Assembly (NCBI RefSeq): GCF_003014755.1
Contig: NZ_PYAW01000003.1
Location: forward strand, 806,001-870,000
Source: Chitinophaga niastensis
GTDB lineage: Bacteria; Bacteroidota; Bacteroidia; Chitinophagales; Chitinophagaceae
Length of the DNA stretch: 64,000 bases
Direction: 5' to 3'
Shown: piece by piece, positions 33,524-41,965 of the stretch
How positions within the stretch are numbered: the first letter of the stretch is position 1
How the letters are laid out: every line of letters starts with the position of its first letter
Notes under the pieces: generated by a model
The model's database searches: none
What the model was told of the DNA's origin: nothing
What the model saw: only the letters and a program-made list of their open reading frames with translations
Position numbers and translations under genes: made by a program

Positions 33524-34711
33524 TTACATAATTTTACCCAGCAACAATTTTTTAGCCTGTTGCCACAAGTGGCTGTACTGGCTATCTTCCCGGTTATGCC
33601 ACTCTTTTACCAGTGCATCGGCCTGTTCACGGCGCATATCCTTTGTGGAAGCAAACAGATGATCTACAGCAGCCTTATCAGCTTCCAGGGCGGCGGCCTG
33701 ATAGTGTTGCAGCAATTCCTTTCCTGCGGCTGCTTCCAGCTGAGCAGCTTCTACTCCCTGCGCAGTAGCACTTGCCAGCTTTTCATCGTACTCTCCTTTG
33801 GGCATCAGCAATTTGCTGAGCAATGGCATAATTTCTATGAGGGTAATGATAAATACGATCAGCCGATAACGTTGCTTCAGTGGTGGATGTGTATCTGTCA
33901 GGTCATGCAACGCCTCTATCTGCGACAGGAAGCCATCTGTGAGCGTGCTCACGTACACCGTTTCCTTGAGACTGTCTACGCTGTGCATACGGGCCATTTG
34001 CGCCTGTAACTGCTGCTGCTGTGGCTCCTGGGCTCTTTGCATGGCCTGCAACTCTTCTTCTGATTTGAGGTAGGCCGATTTTTTTACACGGGCAACAGCC
34101 GACTCTCCTATTCTGCCGGAACCACCAGTACCGTCGGTTTCTTTGATGTAGCTGTCTTTATAAAATTTCAGCTCCGCCTCTTTTTTTGCCAGCTGTTGTT
34201 TGCCCTGATCAATAGATTGCTGCAGGGTAGCCTGTTGACCGGCATTGAGTTTCACCAGCTGCTCACGGAAAGCATCCAGCTTTGTTTGTTTATTCAGTTC
34301 CAGCTGTGCATTGATATCTTTCTTAAATAACATTAATACTACCGGCTGAGAAATAAATAAACCAATGGTAACGGCCAGGACTAAACGAAAAGCAACCGGC
34401 ATAAATTTTACATTGCCGTTACTACGCGACATTGCTGCAATGAGCGTACGGTCTATGGATAAAATAGCAAATCCAAAGAACAGTGCCAGTCCCAGTACTA
34501 CCATATCATCATTCACAATGGTAGAAAAGAAATAACCCCAGGCCAGCGTAGCAAACATCCAGGTAACAAGTACGGATATCCCGATGATACGATACCGTTC
34601 TTTTTCTGTACGGCATTCCTTCAATATATCTGCATCGGCCGCAGCCAGCCACCAGAGAAAGCGTGTAATCCCGTCCGGCGCTGTTATCATTGGCCCTTCT
34701 TCTTTCTTCAT
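33524..34711 (-). CDS. DUF4407 membrane protein in a two-component operon
   Basis: This 395-residue protein has the DUF4407 start (ITRFLWWLAAADADILKECR), two close membrane helices (~48-90) with a conserved LSIDRTL after the second, and a third near 113-133. A long charged coiled-coil follows (~137-270, rich in Gln/Glu/Lys), then a fourth helix (~276-295) and a cytoplasmic-type tail. The family function is unknown. Its position between a LytS-type sensor kinase and a LytTR regulator suggests an accessory role in the same signalling path; that is inference. Confidence 0.88.
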   Translation of the reverse strand: MKKEEGPMITAPDGITRFLWWLAAADADILKECRTEKERYRIIGISVLVTWMFATLAWGYFFSTIVNDDMVVLGLALFFGFAILSIDRTLIAAMSRSNGNVKFMPVAFRLVLAVTIGLFISQPVVLMLFKKDINAQLELNKQTKLDAFREQLVKLNAGQQATLQQSIDQGKQQLAKKEAELKFYKDSYIKETDGTGGSGRIGESAVARVKKSAYLKSEEELQAMQRAQEPQQQQLQAQMARMHSVDSLKETVYVSTLTDGFLSQIEALHDLTDTHPPLKQRYRLIVFIITLIEIMPLLSKLLMPKGEYDEKLASATAQGVEAAQLEAAAGKELLQHYQAAALEADKAAVDHLFASTKDMRREQADALVKEWHNREDSQYSHLWQQAKKLLLGKIM

Positions 34712-34724
34712 TTTTCCTGTTTAT

Positions 34725-36233
34725 TTATTTAACGTCTATAGTAAGGTGTATAAAAAACTCAGTGCCCGTTTGACGGATGCTCAGTTCATGTTTATGCGGA
34801 TATAAAAGGGCCAGTCTTTCTTTTACATTATTCAGTCCAATACCCATCCCCTCACGTTCCGGGTCATTCTCCGGCCGCGGATGTACACTGTTATACACAT
34901 CAAAAAAGATCTGATCTGTTGTACAACTCAATGAAATAACAATACGTGAACGATGCCGTAAACTGATCCCGTGTTTGAATGCATTTTCTACAAACGGAAT
35001 GAGGAGCATCGGCGCAATTTCATGCTGGCACTGGCTTTCATCTATATTTACTTCAATGAGAATATCAGGCGATGAAAGTACACGTAACCGTTGCAGCGCG
35101 ATATAATTTTGAAGATAAGCAACTTCTTTATCGAGTGCTATTTTTTCCAGATGATTATCATGCAGCATAAACCGCATCATGTCACCCAGCTTCTGAATAC
35201 CCTCACTGGTGCGGGCAGCTTCCTCCTGTAAGGCAGTGCCATACAGTGTATTGAGGGCATTGAATAAAAAATGAGGATTGATCTGCGAACGTAAAAAATC
35301 CAGGTTAGCAGCAGAATGACCGAGTGCTTTTTTCAGATTTACTACCGTAGATACCTGTTTTTGTTGTGTTTTATATAAATACCAACCAATAGGGAATACC
35401 CCCATAACAGACACCATACAACCTATTGCTGCCATAGCAACAAACACCTCCCCCCGCTCATGCCCGATAGACCTGGCTAACAGCGCCATCAGCAAATTAC
35501 ACGCCAGCACTGTGATAACAATATCCCGTATAAAGAAAGCCTTATTATGATGCTCATCCACGAAGCCGGGAAATACCTTATAACGTAATATAAAGAATAC
35601 AGCAATTTGTGAAGGGCCAAAGAAAAATATCATTACAAAAAGATCCCTGGAATCACTGAAAGCCAGGCACATAAACACCAGCAAGGCACCGGAAGCCCAA
35701 AAAATTTCTTTCATCATCTTCCTGTATACCATATCTTTTGATAACCTTGGATACAGATAAGCAGAGAAAGCATTCTTTGCAAAATAATAAGCAACATATA
35801 CTACCGCCGAAAAAATGGTGGTGATGAAAGCCGACTTGGCAAAGTGCATATGCGCACCTCTTACTGTGTTATATACTCCCAGCAGGTAACCGTTATAATA
35901 AGAGTTAGCCACCATCATCATCAAAAAATAAAACAGCAGGGTAGGAACCAACAGGAGTACACCTCCCAGCCAACGTCCCTTCTCAAAAAATTCCGGTACG
36001 ATGACAAAATTTACCAACAGGAAACTAACATATACTACGGTAAAACTGCCCACATAAGGCAACAAATAATGCAGGTAATAATCAAATACCTGGTGATACT
36101 GTACAAACTTATAACCGTATATGTCCTGCAGTTCAAATACATTGTATACGATGCTGGGATAGAGCAGCGAAAATGTAAGCAACAGGAAGATCCCTGTTAT
36201 AATGCCGAATTCAATTTTCCTGAATTGATCCAT
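34725..36233 (-). CDS. LytS-type sensor histidine kinase
   Basis: This 502-residue protein has about eight hydrophobic segments in its N-terminal ~290 residues, then a His_kinase domain with LRSQINPHFLFNALNTL (phospho-acceptor His in NPHFLFN). An HATPase domain follows with the N-box MLLIPFVENAFKHG and the G-box GIGLNNVKERL. It is the first gene of the kinase - DUF4407 - LytTR operon. The many-helix sensor region suggests a membrane-borne or lipophilic signal; no known ligand-binding fold is recognised. Confidence 0.95.
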   Translation of the reverse strand: MDQFRKIEFGIITGIFLLLTFSLLYPSIVYNVFELQDIYGYKFVQYHQVFDYYLHYLLPYVGSFTVVYVSFLLVNFVIVPEFFEKGRWLGGVLLLVPTLLFYFLMMMVANSYYNGYLLGVYNTVRGAHMHFAKSAFITTIFSAVVYVAYYFAKNAFSAYLYPRLSKDMVYRKMMKEIFWASGALLVFMCLAFSDSRDLFVMIFFFGPSQIAVFFILRYKVFPGFVDEHHNKAFFIRDIVITVLACNLLMALLARSIGHERGEVFVAMAAIGCMVSVMGVFPIGWYLYKTQQKQVSTVVNLKKALGHSAANLDFLRSQINPHFLFNALNTLYGTALQEEAARTSEGIQKLGDMMRFMLHDNHLEKIALDKEVAYLQNYIALQRLRVLSSPDILIEVNIDESQCQHEIAPMLLIPFVENAFKHGISLRHRSRIVISLSCTTDQIFFDVYNSVHPRPENDPEREGMGIGLNNVKERLALLYPHKHELSIRQTGTEFFIHLTIDVK

Positions 36234-36342
36234 AAGGGGGAAGGTATTTACAGCAATATTAACAATTGCAATTATGTGGCGGGGCTAAATGGGATGAAAG
36301 TAGCAGAATGAGGGGTGAAACAGGAAAAAATGACAGGAACAG

Positions 36343-36987
36343 TTAATAACCTTCCTTAAATACCACAGCCTGCTTCATTTTACGCTTTTCCCACTGTAAT
36401 ATTTCCAGCTCCGGTTGTGTATAAAAACCGTTTGTATATCCTACACACAAATAAGCCACCAGCTTATTTTCCATGGGAGCGTTCAGGATATGCTTCACTT
36501 TTTCTGCATCCAGGATACTTACCCAACCAATGCCAATATTTAATGCGCGGGCCATGAGCCACATATTCTGCACGGCACACACCACACTGTACAGGCCTGC
36601 TTCCTCCATAGATGTTTGTCCCAGTACCGGCTTATCCGAAGGTTTGTAAAATACCGCAATATTCAACGGGGCTTCCATAATACCTTCCAGTTTAAGGCGG
36701 ATATAGTCCGGTTGTTTCTCTTCGCTGAAAACGGGGACCGCCTTTTCATTTTCTTCATTAAAAGAAGCTTTAATGCGTTGTTTCACCGCTTCATCGCGGA
36801 TCAGTACAAATTCCCATGGCTGGGAAAAGCCTACAGAAGGGGCATTCAGGGCAGCCGTCAGTAACTTGTCCACCACTTCTTCTTCCAGTGGTTTGGAGAG
36901 GAAACGGTTGCCCCTTACGTCCCGCCGGTGGAGAATAATATCCTGCAATACTGCTACTGCTGTTTCTTCGAAATGCTTGCCTTCCAT
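36343..36987 (-). CDS. bluB: BluB-like 5,6-dimethylbenzimidazole synthase (nitroreductase fold)
   Basis: The start is ATG 36987 (MEGKHFEETAV), giving 214 residues, the normal BluB length. BluB cannibalises reduced FMN to make the lower ligand of vitamin B12. The signature RRDVRGNRFL at ~21-30 and APSVGFSQPWEFVLI match BluB much better than general nitroreductases. GLYSVVCAVQNMWLMARALNIGIGWVSIL (in shorter runs) is the FMN-binding part. No other cobalamin gene is adjacent. A generic FMN nitroreductase is the alternative. Confidence 0.85.
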   Translation of the reverse strand: MEGKHFEETAVAVLQDIILHRRDVRGNRFLSKPLEEEVVDKLLTAALNAPSVGFSQPWEFVLIRDEAVKQRIKASFNEENEKAVPVFSEEKQPDYIRLKLEGIMEAPLNIAVFYKPSDKPVLGQTSMEEAGLYSVVCAVQNMWLMARALNIGIGWVSILDAEKVKHILNAPMENKLVAYLCVGYTNGFYTQPELEILQWEKRKMKQAVVFKEGY

Positions 36988-37145
36988 GAAATACCGGTGA
37001 TTTAACAGGCAAATATAAATTTTACGGTAATCTTTCCCCATTTACTTTTAAATATGCTTTAAAAAGGCCACAGTACTGCGGAAAGAGGGAAACACTATAA
37101 TAAATGGCAGATCTTTATTATTTTCATCGCATCAACGGCGCAATT

Positions 37146-37553
37146 ATGAACAAATCAAACAGAAGAGCATTTATAGGCACCGCTGCAGCCCTTGCCGCCG
37201 GCACAGCTGCATCAGCAATACCCTTAACAAATATGGAAAAGAGATATCCGATTGTACATCACGTATTTTTTTGGCTTAAAAATCCGGATTCCAAAGAAGA
37301 CCGTGATAAACTAATAGCCGGTGTAAAAACTTTATCAAAAATAGAAACCGTGCGCGAACTGCGTGTAGGCGTGGTAGCGAGTACTGAAAAGCGTGATGTG
37401 GTAGATAACAGCTGGGGCGTATCAGAACTGATATTCTTCAGTGATCTGGCAGGACAGGCCACCTATCAAACACATCCGGTGCACCTGGAATTTGTTAAAA
37501 ACTGCGCGCATCTGTGGGAGAAAGTAATTGTGTATGATGCAGTAGAAGTATAG
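37146..37553 (+). CDS. Tat-exported Dabb (stress-responsive A/B barrel) protein
   Basis: The start is ATG 37146 (MNKSNRRAFIGTAAALAAG), giving 135 residues. A twin-arginine signal (NRRAFIG followed by an Ala-rich stretch) indicates folded export. The body is a ferredoxin-like Dabb domain: IVHHVFFWLKNP, then SELIFFSDLAGQATYQTHPVHLEFV. Such domains form dimeric barrels of uncertain enzymatic role. It lies 35 nt upstream of the gamma-glutamyltransferase gene and may be co-transcribed with it. Confidence 0.85.
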   Translation: MNKSNRRAFIGTAAALAAGTAASAIPLTNMEKRYPIVHHVFFWLKNPDSKEDRDKLIAGVKTLSKIETVRELRVGVVASTEKRDVVDNSWGVSELIFFSDLAGQATYQTHPVHLEFVKNCAHLWEKVIVYDAVEV

Positions 37554-37588
37554 TCAACCCAATTTGTAATTCTTTTTTAACTTGCCTT

Positions 37589-39514
37589 ATGAGATATTCA
37601 CTCCTTCTGCTGCTGCTATGCTATGTTACAGGCACGCAGGCACAACAAACACAAAAGCCACCGCTGCATGGTAAAAGCTGGATGGCTGTTACCGGTAAGC
37701 CTTTGGCAGCCGCAGCAGGTGCAATGACTTTTCAGAAAGGAGGCAACGCAGTAGATGCTGCCTGCGCTATGCTCGCAGCTACCTGCACTATGTGGGATGT
37801 ACTGAGCTGGGGAGGCGAAACACAGGCACTCATTTATAATCCCAAAACGGGAAAAGTAATTGCCATCAACGCATTGGGTATAGCGCCTACCGGGGCTACT
37901 CCACAGTTCTTTAAAAACAAGGGATATGATTTTCCACCGGAATACGGTCCACTGGCGGCGGTAACACCAGGCACCGCTGGCGGTCTTTGTTATATGCTGG
38001 CAGCATATGGTACCCTTAGTTTGAAAGAAGTACTGGCACCAGCTATAGATATGGCCAGTGGATATGCCATTGAAGCGCAAACTGCCAACAGCATGGAACG
38101 CGGCAAAAATTATATTAAACAATGGCCTTACAGCAAAGCAGTATTCCTTACACATCCCGGTGAAAAAAGAGAGGCACCCGAAGCAGGAGAAATTTTTGTG
38201 CAGAAAGATTTGCTGGCTACACTCACCAAAATGGTGGAAGCAGAACAAACAGCCCTGCGCAATCACAAAAGCCGTAAAGAAGCTATCATGGCTGCTTACA
38301 ACCGTTTCTACAAAGGCGACATTGCAAAGGAATTTGTGCGTGGATGCCAGGAGCAAGGTGGATTAATTACCATGGAAGATCTGGCCAGATGGAAACCTGT
38401 TGAAGAAGCCCCGCTACATATAAATTACAAGGGTATAGAAGTATATAAACTACAGGAATGGACACAAGGCCCTATGCTCCTGCAGAGTTTAAATATCCTC
38501 GAGAACTTTGATCTGAAAGGGATGGGATATAATTCTACGGAATATATACATACGCTTTACCAAACGATGAGCCTCGCCTTTGCTGATCGTGATTTTTATT
38601 ACGGCGATCCTTACTTCAATCCTAACTCCGCCATCAAAGGCTTGCTGAGTAAGGATTACGCAAAAGACAGGGCAAAACTTATCAACACAGCACATAACGA
38701 TGCCGGTGCTGGTCCGGGTGATCCGTATCCTTACATGGGCAAAACAAATCCATACCTGCACTTTCTGCAGGAAAGAAGTTTATTAACAGATACCGCCAAC
38801 CGCAAACCCGGTGGATTTGTACCTAAACATGATGCTACTACATTATTGCAACACGGTGATATCAATAATATATATGCAGCCAATACAACAGACAGTGCCT
38901 ACATGGATAGGCTCTGGCGTGGCACTACCAGTGTGGAAGCAGCTGATAAGGAAGGATGGGTTGTATCTATTACACCCAGTGGCGGCTGGCTACCCGCCTG
39001 CATTGCCGGTAAAACAGGAATCGGTATGAGCCAGCGCCTGCAAAGCTTTGTACTGGATTCTGCCCAATGCCCGTTTAATGTAATTGCTCCCGGAAAACGG
39101 CCAAGGGTAACGCTTACACCATCGCTGGCGTTGAAAGATGGTAAACCATTTCTCTGCTTTGGTGTACAGGGTGGCGATACACAGGATCAGAACCTGTTAC
39201 AGTTTTTCCTGAATGTAGTGGAATTTGGTATGACCGTACAACAGGCAACAGAAGCTGCCAACATTAATACCAATCAGTTGTGGTTATCATTAGGCGGCAC
39301 TACTATCAAAGACAGGGAGCCCCGTCCCGGAAGCATCCTGCTGAACAATAACACCACTGAAAAAACGCGGAAAGCATTGGAGCAAATGGGTTACCACCTC
39401 AGCTTCGGCGAGCGCACCAGCGGGCCTATAAATGCGATTTTCCTGGATAAGGTACATGGTACTATTTGGGGAGGCAGCAGTAATCACGGGGAAGACTATG
39501 GTATTGGATGGTAA
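37589..39514 (+). CDS. Gamma-glutamyltransferase-family Ntn hydrolase
   Basis: This 641-residue protein has a signal peptide (ending TGTQAQQ). An N-terminal large subunit region has QKGGNAVDAACAM and FPPEYGPLAAVTPGTAGG, and the autocleavage/catalytic Thr lies in WRGTTSVEAADKEG (Thr446 likely nucleophile). A C-terminal small-subunit region includes MSQRLQSFVLD and QNLLQFFLNVVEFGM. The usual TTH following the nucleophile is TTS. It should act in the periplasm on gamma-glutamyl amides such as glutathione, or on related substrates. The GGT match is clear, but the exact substrate is not. Confidence 0.9.
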   Translation: MRYSLLLLLLCYVTGTQAQQTQKPPLHGKSWMAVTGKPLAAAAGAMTFQKGGNAVDAACAMLAATCTMWDVLSWGGETQALIYNPKTGKVIAINALGIAPTGATPQFFKNKGYDFPPEYGPLAAVTPGTAGGLCYMLAAYGTLSLKEVLAPAIDMASGYAIEAQTANSMERGKNYIKQWPYSKAVFLTHPGEKREAPEAGEIFVQKDLLATLTKMVEAEQTALRNHKSRKEAIMAAYNRFYKGDIAKEFVRGCQEQGGLITMEDLARWKPVEEAPLHINYKGIEVYKLQEWTQGPMLLQSLNILENFDLKGMGYNSTEYIHTLYQTMSLAFADRDFYYGDPYFNPNSAIKGLLSKDYAKDRAKLINTAHNDAGAGPGDPYPYMGKTNPYLHFLQERSLLTDTANRKPGGFVPKHDATTLLQHGDINNIYAANTTDSAYMDRLWRGTTSVEAADKEGWVVSITPSGGWLPACIAGKTGIGMSQRLQSFVLDSAQCPFNVIAPGKRPRVTLTPSLALKDGKPFLCFGVQGGDTQDQNLLQFFLNVVEFGMTVQQATEAANINTNQLWLSLGGTTIKDREPRPGSILLNNNTTEKTRKALEQMGYHLSFGERTSGPINAIFLDKVHGTIWGGSSNHGEDYGIGW

Positions 39515-39518
39515 AACA

Positions 39519-39586
39519 ATTACGAATTGCGAATTACGGATCATCGCAAAGATCATCGCGGAGATCCGTAATTCGCAATTCGTAAT
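39519..39586. repeat. Inverted repeat H8 (AATTACG/AATTGCG class)
   Basis: Arms 39519-39542 and 39563-39586 are perfect 24-nt inverted copies with the same ATTACGAATTGCGAATTACGG word series as H4. The right side carries an extra CGTAATTC copy. The loop contains GATCATCGC repeats. It begins 5 nt after the GGT stop in a convergent gap. Confidence 0.92.
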
Positions 39587-39602
39587 TCGTAATTCTTAAC
39601 AA

Positions 39603-40301
39603 TTATGGTCTGCTCCATACTTCATGTATCACATCTCCTTTGGGACTCAATCCATTATTATCCCAGTTATTTCCATCCACTTTACCTTTAAAGCTAAGTG
39701 CAAGACCGATACGGGCGTTATCCTTTGAGAAAAAATCTATCTTTTCTGTATAGGTACCATTTTCAAAAGTGTAGCTGCCACCACCGGTATCAGAAAATTC
39801 TCCGTTTTCAACATTAATCACTACCCATTGAAACCGGGTACCACTAAGCATTTTAAAGGTTTGTGTTGCACCAGGTGTTATAGGATTCATCTTACCATCC
39901 TGCTCTTTGGCGGTCATCTGCCAGTTACCGGCCAAAGTTCCTGTTCCATCATCCAGCCGGGTCCATTCCTGTTTGCCTCCACCTGGAGCGGATGTTATAA
40001 GATGACCATTTTCCAATCCTACCGGCACGGTGGCATCCTGCCCTGCCTGCGATGGATTGGCGGTATTAAAGGTAATATGAACAGCAGTTTCGCCTCCGTC
40101 TGCCGCCTTCCAGGTACCGCCATAGCTGGCGATAAAATTTTTATCACTAAAGTCCGTAACTGTAAACCAGGAAGGGGAAATCAATAATATGCTGGTTGTT
40201 TCTCCTGATACTGCTTTCCAGGCGCCCACCGGAGAATTTTGCGCTTTAAGTACTCCCAAAAAAGAAAGTAATAAGGTGAAGATGATAGATAACTTTTTCA
40301 T
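39603..40301 (-). CDS. Exported beta-rich protein of unknown function
   Basis: The start is ATG 40301 (MKKLSIIFTLLLSFLGVLKAQ), giving 232 residues with a clean Sec signal peptide. The mature part has two related halves: VGAWKAVSG...SYGGTWKA and LAGNWQMTAKE...GGGSYTFENGTY. The G-x-W starts and the alternating strands resemble lipocalin-like barrels. I cannot name a family with certainty. It is probably periplasmic or outer-membrane associated; there is no lipobox Cys. The frame is open further upstream, but that part is not protein-like. Confidence 0.75.
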   Translation of the reverse strand: MKKLSIIFTLLLSFLGVLKAQNSPVGAWKAVSGETTSILLISPSWFTVTDFSDKNFIASYGGTWKAADGGETAVHITFNTANPSQAGQDATVPVGLENGHLITSAPGGGKQEWTRLDDGTGTLAGNWQMTAKEQDGKMNPITPGATQTFKMLSGTRFQWVVINVENGEFSDTGGGSYTFENGTYTEKIDFFSKDNARIGLALSFKGKVDGNNWDNNGLSPKGDVIHEVWSRP

Positions 40302-40387
40302 GGCATAGTGTTTAATCTTAAAAGTTACGGTATCAACAGCAGAAATAAAAGCATTTTCGCTACGTAACAACAATATAATACACCGCA

Positions 40388-40422
40388 TAAAAAAGCCCTG
40401 CCAATCAGCTGATCGACAGGGC
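40388..40422 (-). terminator. Intrinsic terminator of the left glycan locus
   Basis: In minus-strand sense a GCCCTGTC / GGCAGGGC stem (40422-40395) is followed by TTTTTT (40394-40388). It sits 19 nt after the GH18-lectin stop codon and marks the end of the sigma-FecR-SusC-SusD-GH18 unit. Confidence 0.88.
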
Positions 40423-40440
40423 TTCTCTATATAAACATGA

Positions 40441-41916
40441 CTATTGTAAACGGGTAAACTGCCACTGTTGTGCGTTGGTGCCGTTATCTGTCCATATCTG
40501 CACCTGTGTACCATCAGCAGTGCCTCCATTACTAACATCCAATGCACTGCCCGGTGCATGTTTAGGTGTTAACTTAAAATAACCATTGCCGAGATCAGTA
40601 ATTTTCCATTGCTGATTTGCCCCACCTGCGCTCTGCCATAGCTCTACTTTAGTACCATCTGCTGTTTGTGCACCGTATACATCCAGCACTGACGCAGTAG
40701 CACACTGCGGTTGCAAATAGAAATATCCACTGCTGGCCGCTACCAGTTTCCATTTCTGTGCATTTGTTCCATTACTGGTCCATATCTGCACTTTAGTTCC
40801 GTTTGCTGTTCCACTGCCAGATACATCCAAACGGCTGCCGGCAGCTACTCTTGGAGCAATGCTATATATTCCGCCAGCGGCAATACCGCCGGAAACAGCC
40901 ACCGGGTTCATAATAGAAATCAGCTGACGGGTTACACCAAAATCAGGTGCTATAATGTTATCCGTAAAAACAGGTACATCGCGATCAATGGCATAAGCAA
41001 AGATGCCGCCTTTTTTCACTGAACCACTGGGTTCCCAGCGGGCATAGTCATAAGCGCGACCCGTACCATCTCTTGGATAAGTAACATCATACCAGATGTT
41101 GCCCGCTGCCTGCCCGTTTTCTTCATAAAATGAAAATCCGGGTATAAACTTGCCGGCACTGATATAGCTGGAATAGGTATTGAATGTACCTTGCAGCGTG
41201 CTGGCTCCCCTCCCGTAAGCCTGTAAAAACACGTAGTCTACCAGTGTATAAACCTGTGTAAAAAAATTATTCGTAGATCCATCCTGGTTAGTATCGTATG
41301 TTAATAGTTTACCGGTACCGGAATGAGGGCCCATGTAGCCGGACAATGCTTTGTAGATGCCCACCATATCCGTTAGCGTACTGCCGGAAGGGTTGCTTTC
41401 TACATCCACATCATATCCATCCAATCCTAAATAATTGATCGTAGAATCCATGATAAACTTCGCATAGGCAGCATAACCTGTAGCATCGTGTGTATAACCT
41501 GCCGGCAATGTAATACCGCCGGTGATGATCACTTTGGTGCCTCTTGCATGCAGATAAGGAATATAGGATAACCTCAAACTATCTGCAAAGGGAGTACCCG
41601 GATTAAGACCACCAAAAACCACTGCAATATCCACGCTGTCGGGGATGTCCTTAAACGTAGCGGTATTGCGCGGATCGCCGGCAGCCTTATCGCGCCAGGT
41701 TCTGAAATAACCCATCATGATTTCATGCGGGGACTTTTTATAAGCGATCAGATCTGCCAGGCTGGTAGTAAGGTTAGTGCTGACAGCAACCGCCGCCAGT
41801 TTACCATCTAATTTTTGCAGAGAATTATCTTTTAAATCTTTTTGACAACCAGTAATCAGTAGAAGAAAAGTTGCCAATAAGGATAGCGCTAAAAGTGCAT
41901 TTAATTGTCTTTTCAT
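40441..41916 (-). CDS. GH18 endoglycosidase lipoprotein with C-terminal ricin-type lectin domain
   Basis: This 491-residue protein has a signal peptide with lipobox LITGC (Cys24). The GH18 barrel (~50-345) holds the catalytic box DGYDVDVE at 166-173, with Glu173 as acid/base and Asp171 assisting. The form of the barrel (GYFRTWRD, VVFGGLNP, KVIITGG) resembles EndoF/EndoS-type endo-beta-N-acetylglucosaminidases more than chitinases. Residues ~355-491 are a ricin B-like (CBM13) domain with three QxW-type repeats (NAQKWKL, NQQWKI, NAQQWQF). As the last gene of a SusCD operon it likely releases N-glycans at the cell surface. Chitinase activity is the alternative. Confidence 0.88.
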   Translation of the reverse strand: MKRQLNALLALSLLATFLLLITGCQKDLKDNSLQKLDGKLAAVAVSTNLTTSLADLIAYKKSPHEIMMGYFRTWRDKAAGDPRNTATFKDIPDSVDIAVVFGGLNPGTPFADSLRLSYIPYLHARGTKVIITGGITLPAGYTHDATGYAAYAKFIMDSTINYLGLDGYDVDVESNPSGSTLTDMVGIYKALSGYMGPHSGTGKLLTYDTNQDGSTNNFFTQVYTLVDYVFLQAYGRGASTLQGTFNTYSSYISAGKFIPGFSFYEENGQAAGNIWYDVTYPRDGTGRAYDYARWEPSGSVKKGGIFAYAIDRDVPVFTDNIIAPDFGVTRQLISIMNPVAVSGGIAAGGIYSIAPRVAAGSRLDVSGSGTANGTKVQIWTSNGTNAQKWKLVAASSGYFYLQPQCATASVLDVYGAQTADGTKVELWQSAGGANQQWKITDLGNGYFKLTPKHAPGSALDVSNGGTADGTQVQIWTDNGTNAQQWQFTRLQ

Positions 41917-41965
41917 TTATCTGTTTTTATTACGAGTGAAAAATAAAAAAGAGGTCATTGAAAAA

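Noticed and set aside
39519..39600. CRISPR-like short repeats (AATTACG/AATTGCG words)
   Set aside because: The units are 7-8 nt, adjacent without unique spacers, arranged as an inverted repeat, and no cas gene is near.
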